From Aquificales bacterium (GTDB taxonomy: Bacteria; Aquificota; Aquificia; Aquificales; Aquificaceae), in the NCBI GenBank assembly GCA_027037055.1, contig JALWBR010000022.1:27776-91775 (forward strand): a stretch of DNA of 64,000 nucleotides, in the 5' to 3' direction. Of the stretch, positions 62,376 through 64,000 are shown piece by piece. The position numbers were made by a program, and so were the translations under genes. Within the stretch, counting starts at the first letter, position 1, and each line of letters begins with the position of its first letter. The notes beneath the pieces are model-generated. The model did no database searches, had not been told where the DNA came from, and was given only the letters and a program-made list of their open reading frames with translations.

Positions 62376-62773
62376 TTTCTTCTTAATATAAAAAATATGG
62401 AAGAGAGTATTAACAGCATGGTTACAACATTCATAATTACGGAATAGGTATGAAACCTCATAAAGGCTTGGTAATCGGTTGCCTTTAGCTCATGAGATGT
62501 GGGAACAATATAAAACTCAAGGATAAGCAAAAGTATTAAAGCACCAGCGAGGGAAAGATATACCTTCCTGCCGAGTGAAGCAAAAAAGCTCACCAATAAA
62601 CCAATAAATACGGTGGCTATACCTATGGCAAAGTAAACCGGGAAAATATTCTCAACCACGCTTCCCGCCTTTTCCCTCTCAAGCATCTTAAAGAGGAGCG
62701 GAGCTATATAAAAGCTAAAAAACATACCCATACCGAGATAGGCGGATAGTACGGACAAAACCAGCTTTTCCAT
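62372..62773 (-). CDS. DUF4149-type membrane protein
   Basis: 133 residues with four TM segments. The start LGMGMFFSFYIAPLLFKMLER and the middle IFPVYFAIG fit the DUF4149 (TMEM205-like) family. Function not established. Confidence 0.82.
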   Translation of the reverse strand: MEKLVLSVLSAYLGMGMFFSFYIAPLLFKMLEREKAGSVVENIFPVYFAIGIATVFIGLLVSFFASLGRKVYLSLAGALILLLILEFYIVPTSHELKATDYQAFMRFHTYSVIMNVVTMLLILSSIFFILRRK

Positions 62774-62835
62774 AATGAGAAAATTTTACAGTGTTTATCT
62801 TGGTAAGCTTTAAAAAATATATCCCAAACAGATAC

Positions 62836-62856
62836 ACCCCGAAGGGGTTGATTTTT
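62836..62856 (+). terminator. Weak hairpin with T-run upstream of secA
   Basis: ACCCC-GAA-GGGGT (62836-62848) is followed after three bases by ATTTTT. The stem is only 5 bp. It could end antisense readthrough into the 176-bp gap before secA, or sit in the secA leader. No gene lies in the gap. Confidence 0.3.
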
Positions 62857-62949
62857 CCTAAAGAGCTTTTTAAATTAATCCGTAAGGCAAGAATAGATAG
62901 AAATACCTAAAATATGTGATAATATTCTCCTTAGGAGATTCCGTAAAAG

Positions 62950-64000
62950 ATGCTAAGCTGGGTAGTTAAAAAGATACTGGGAACAAAAAACGAAAGGGAA
63001 ATTAAAAAGCTAAGACCTTTTGTTGCAAAAATTAATGAGCTTGAAAAGGAACTGGATAGTCTAAGCAACAAAGAGATAGTTGAATATTCAAAGGAACTTC
63101 ACGGCAAGATACTCGCAAACGAAGAAATTAAAGAAAGCATAATGAAAGGTGAAATAGGGGAAGAGGTTATACTCGGATTTGCCTTGGTAAGAGAAGCGGC
63201 AAAAAGAACACTGGGGCTTAGACACTTTGATGTCCAACTGATAGGTGGTCTCGTATTACATCAGGGGAAAATAGCGGAGATGAAAACGGGTGAAGGTAAA
63301 ACCCTTGTTGCCACATCACCCGTATATGTAAATGCCCTTACGGAAGAGGGTGTTCATGTGGTAACAGTTAATGATTATCTTGCAAGAAGGGATGCCCAGT
63401 GGATGGGAGCTATTTACAAGTTCCTCGGGATAGAGGTGGGAGTAATAAACTCCGACAATATGTCTTATAGGGTTGAGTGGGTGGATGAAGAGAGGGTAAA
63501 GCAAGCCATAGAAGAAGATATAAGGGTATGGCCCAAAGGATTTTTTGAAGAGATAGTACCTTCTGACAAAATAAATATGGAAGCGAAAAAGATATTCTTT
63601 ACAACCCTGAGGGAAGCGACAAAAAGGGAAGCTTATGAAGCCCATGTAACCTACGGAACTAATAACGAGTTCGGCTTTGACTATTTGAGAGACAATATGG
63701 CTTTTTCCAAAAATGAGATAGTACAGGTAAAAGGGCATAACTTTGCGATAGTTGACGAGGTTGACAGCATCCTTATAGATGAGGCAAGAACACCCCTTAT
63801 AATATCAGGACCCGCAAATATAGATAACACGGTTTACTATGTAGCGGATAAGATAGTCAGGAAGTTAAAAAAGGATGAACACTTTACCGTAGATGAGAAA
63901 AACAGAACGGTCATTTTAACGGAAAAAGGTATAGGAAGGATTGAAAGGGATCTCGGTATAAGCAACCTTTATGATGCAAAGTATGTTGAGCTTCTTCATG
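62950..64000 (+). CDS. secA: Preprotein translocase ATPase SecA, N-terminal part
   Basis: The ATG at 62950 follows TAGGAGA. 350 codons are in the window and the frame is open at the end. Walker A ([13 protein letters not shown], about 112-124) and Walker B ([15 protein letters not shown]) are present. An extra stretch of about 50 residues (about 168-222) separates the strand ending VGVIN from KREAY; this insert is a known feature of Aquificales SecA. It drives proteins through SecYEG. Confidence 0.96.
   Translation, partial: MLSWVVKKILGTKNEREIKKLRPFVAKINELEKELDSLSNKEIVEYSKELHGKILANEEIKESIMKGEIGEEVILGFALVREAAKRTLGLRHFDVQLIGGLVLHQGKIAEMKTGEGKTLVATSPVYVNALTEEGVHVVTVNDYLARRDAQWMGAIYKFLGIEVGVINSDNMSYRVEWVDEERVKQAIEEDIRVWPKGFFEEIVPSDKINMEAKKIFFTTLREATKREAYEAHVTYGTNNEFGFDYLRDNMAFSKNEIVQVKGHNFAIVDEVDSILIDEARTPLIISGPANIDNTVYYVADKIVRKLKKDEHFTVDEKNRTVILTEKGIGRIERDLGISNLYDAKYVELLH

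Noticed and set aside
1..64000. CRISPR arrays, rRNA genes or intact insertion sequences
   Set aside because: None were found on reading; no regularly spaced repeats and no transposase.

Overview
The window looks like a piece of chromosome from a thermophilic, chemolithoautotrophic Gram-negative bacterium of the phylum Aquificota. I did not try to place it in a genus. The evidence is: an Aquifex-like gene set with a short aconitase beside malate dehydrogenase and a class I fumarase alpha subunit (reductive TCA enzymes); a short DNA polymerase I with no 5' nuclease domain; a long insertion in SecA, which I know as an Aquificales signature; a monofunctional-type Kdo transferase; tRNA stems that are nearly all G:C although the rest is A+T-rich; and a trmI-ttuA pair that makes heat-stabilising tRNA modifications. 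Genes are packed very tightly, with many 4-nt ATGA overlaps and several overlapping convergent gene ends.

Layout. 1-3570: the end of a GAF-GGDEF protein, then a minus-strand run era-dtd-rplT-pheS. 3597-11566: purB, then a minus-strand operon nrdJ (split)-dnaC-tldE-small membrane protein-double receiver-like protein. 11639-18715: epmA and an ArnT-like glycosyltransferase, kdtA, gcvH-gcvPA-sugar phosphatase, dcd. 18716-25665: a large secreted serine protease, bioF, and a flagellar group flgG-flgA-coaE-flgM behind a recognisable sigma-28 promoter. 25723-35845: PsiE-like and VWA proteins; rplM-rpsI-argC; an acylphosphatase/LysM-LytM pair; a tiny Trm112-like gene; a HAD phosphatase and LysR regulator; infB-queE. 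35902-49187: xth, an EamA-domain protein, an isolated atpC, a methyltransferase, a duplicated DUF507 protein, glmS, a secreted propeller-like protein, gatB-exbD, polA-rhomboid, murI-trmI-ttuA and tRNA-Arg. 49188-58911: a dienelactone-hydrolase-like pseudoenzyme, tRNA-Pro, a decayed PIN gene inside repeat debris, fabD, a 12-TM LuxR-type regulator, then the operon acn-mdh-fumA-small membrane protein-infC-truB. 58916-64000: a four-gene cluster of unrecognised proteins, arsC-response regulator, rusA-DUF4149, and the start of secA.

Most interesting points. (1) The cluster at 58916-60804 encodes two clearly paralogous proteins of unknown family (shared helix, shared strand region, shared Pro-rich end), plus a coiled-coil/PASTA protein and an 82-residue partner; this is the best candidate for an undescribed system. 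(2) Two unrelated secreted proteins end in the same kind of tail (Gly-Cys-Ser, one hydrophobic segment, Arg-Arg), suggesting a C-terminal sorting system. (3) Many first-in-operon genes have a TATAAT-like box only 7-11 nt before the start codon, implying widespread leaderless or near-leaderless transcripts. (4) Two proteins keep an enzyme fold but have lost catalytic residues. No rRNA, CRISPR array or intact insertion sequence was seen.
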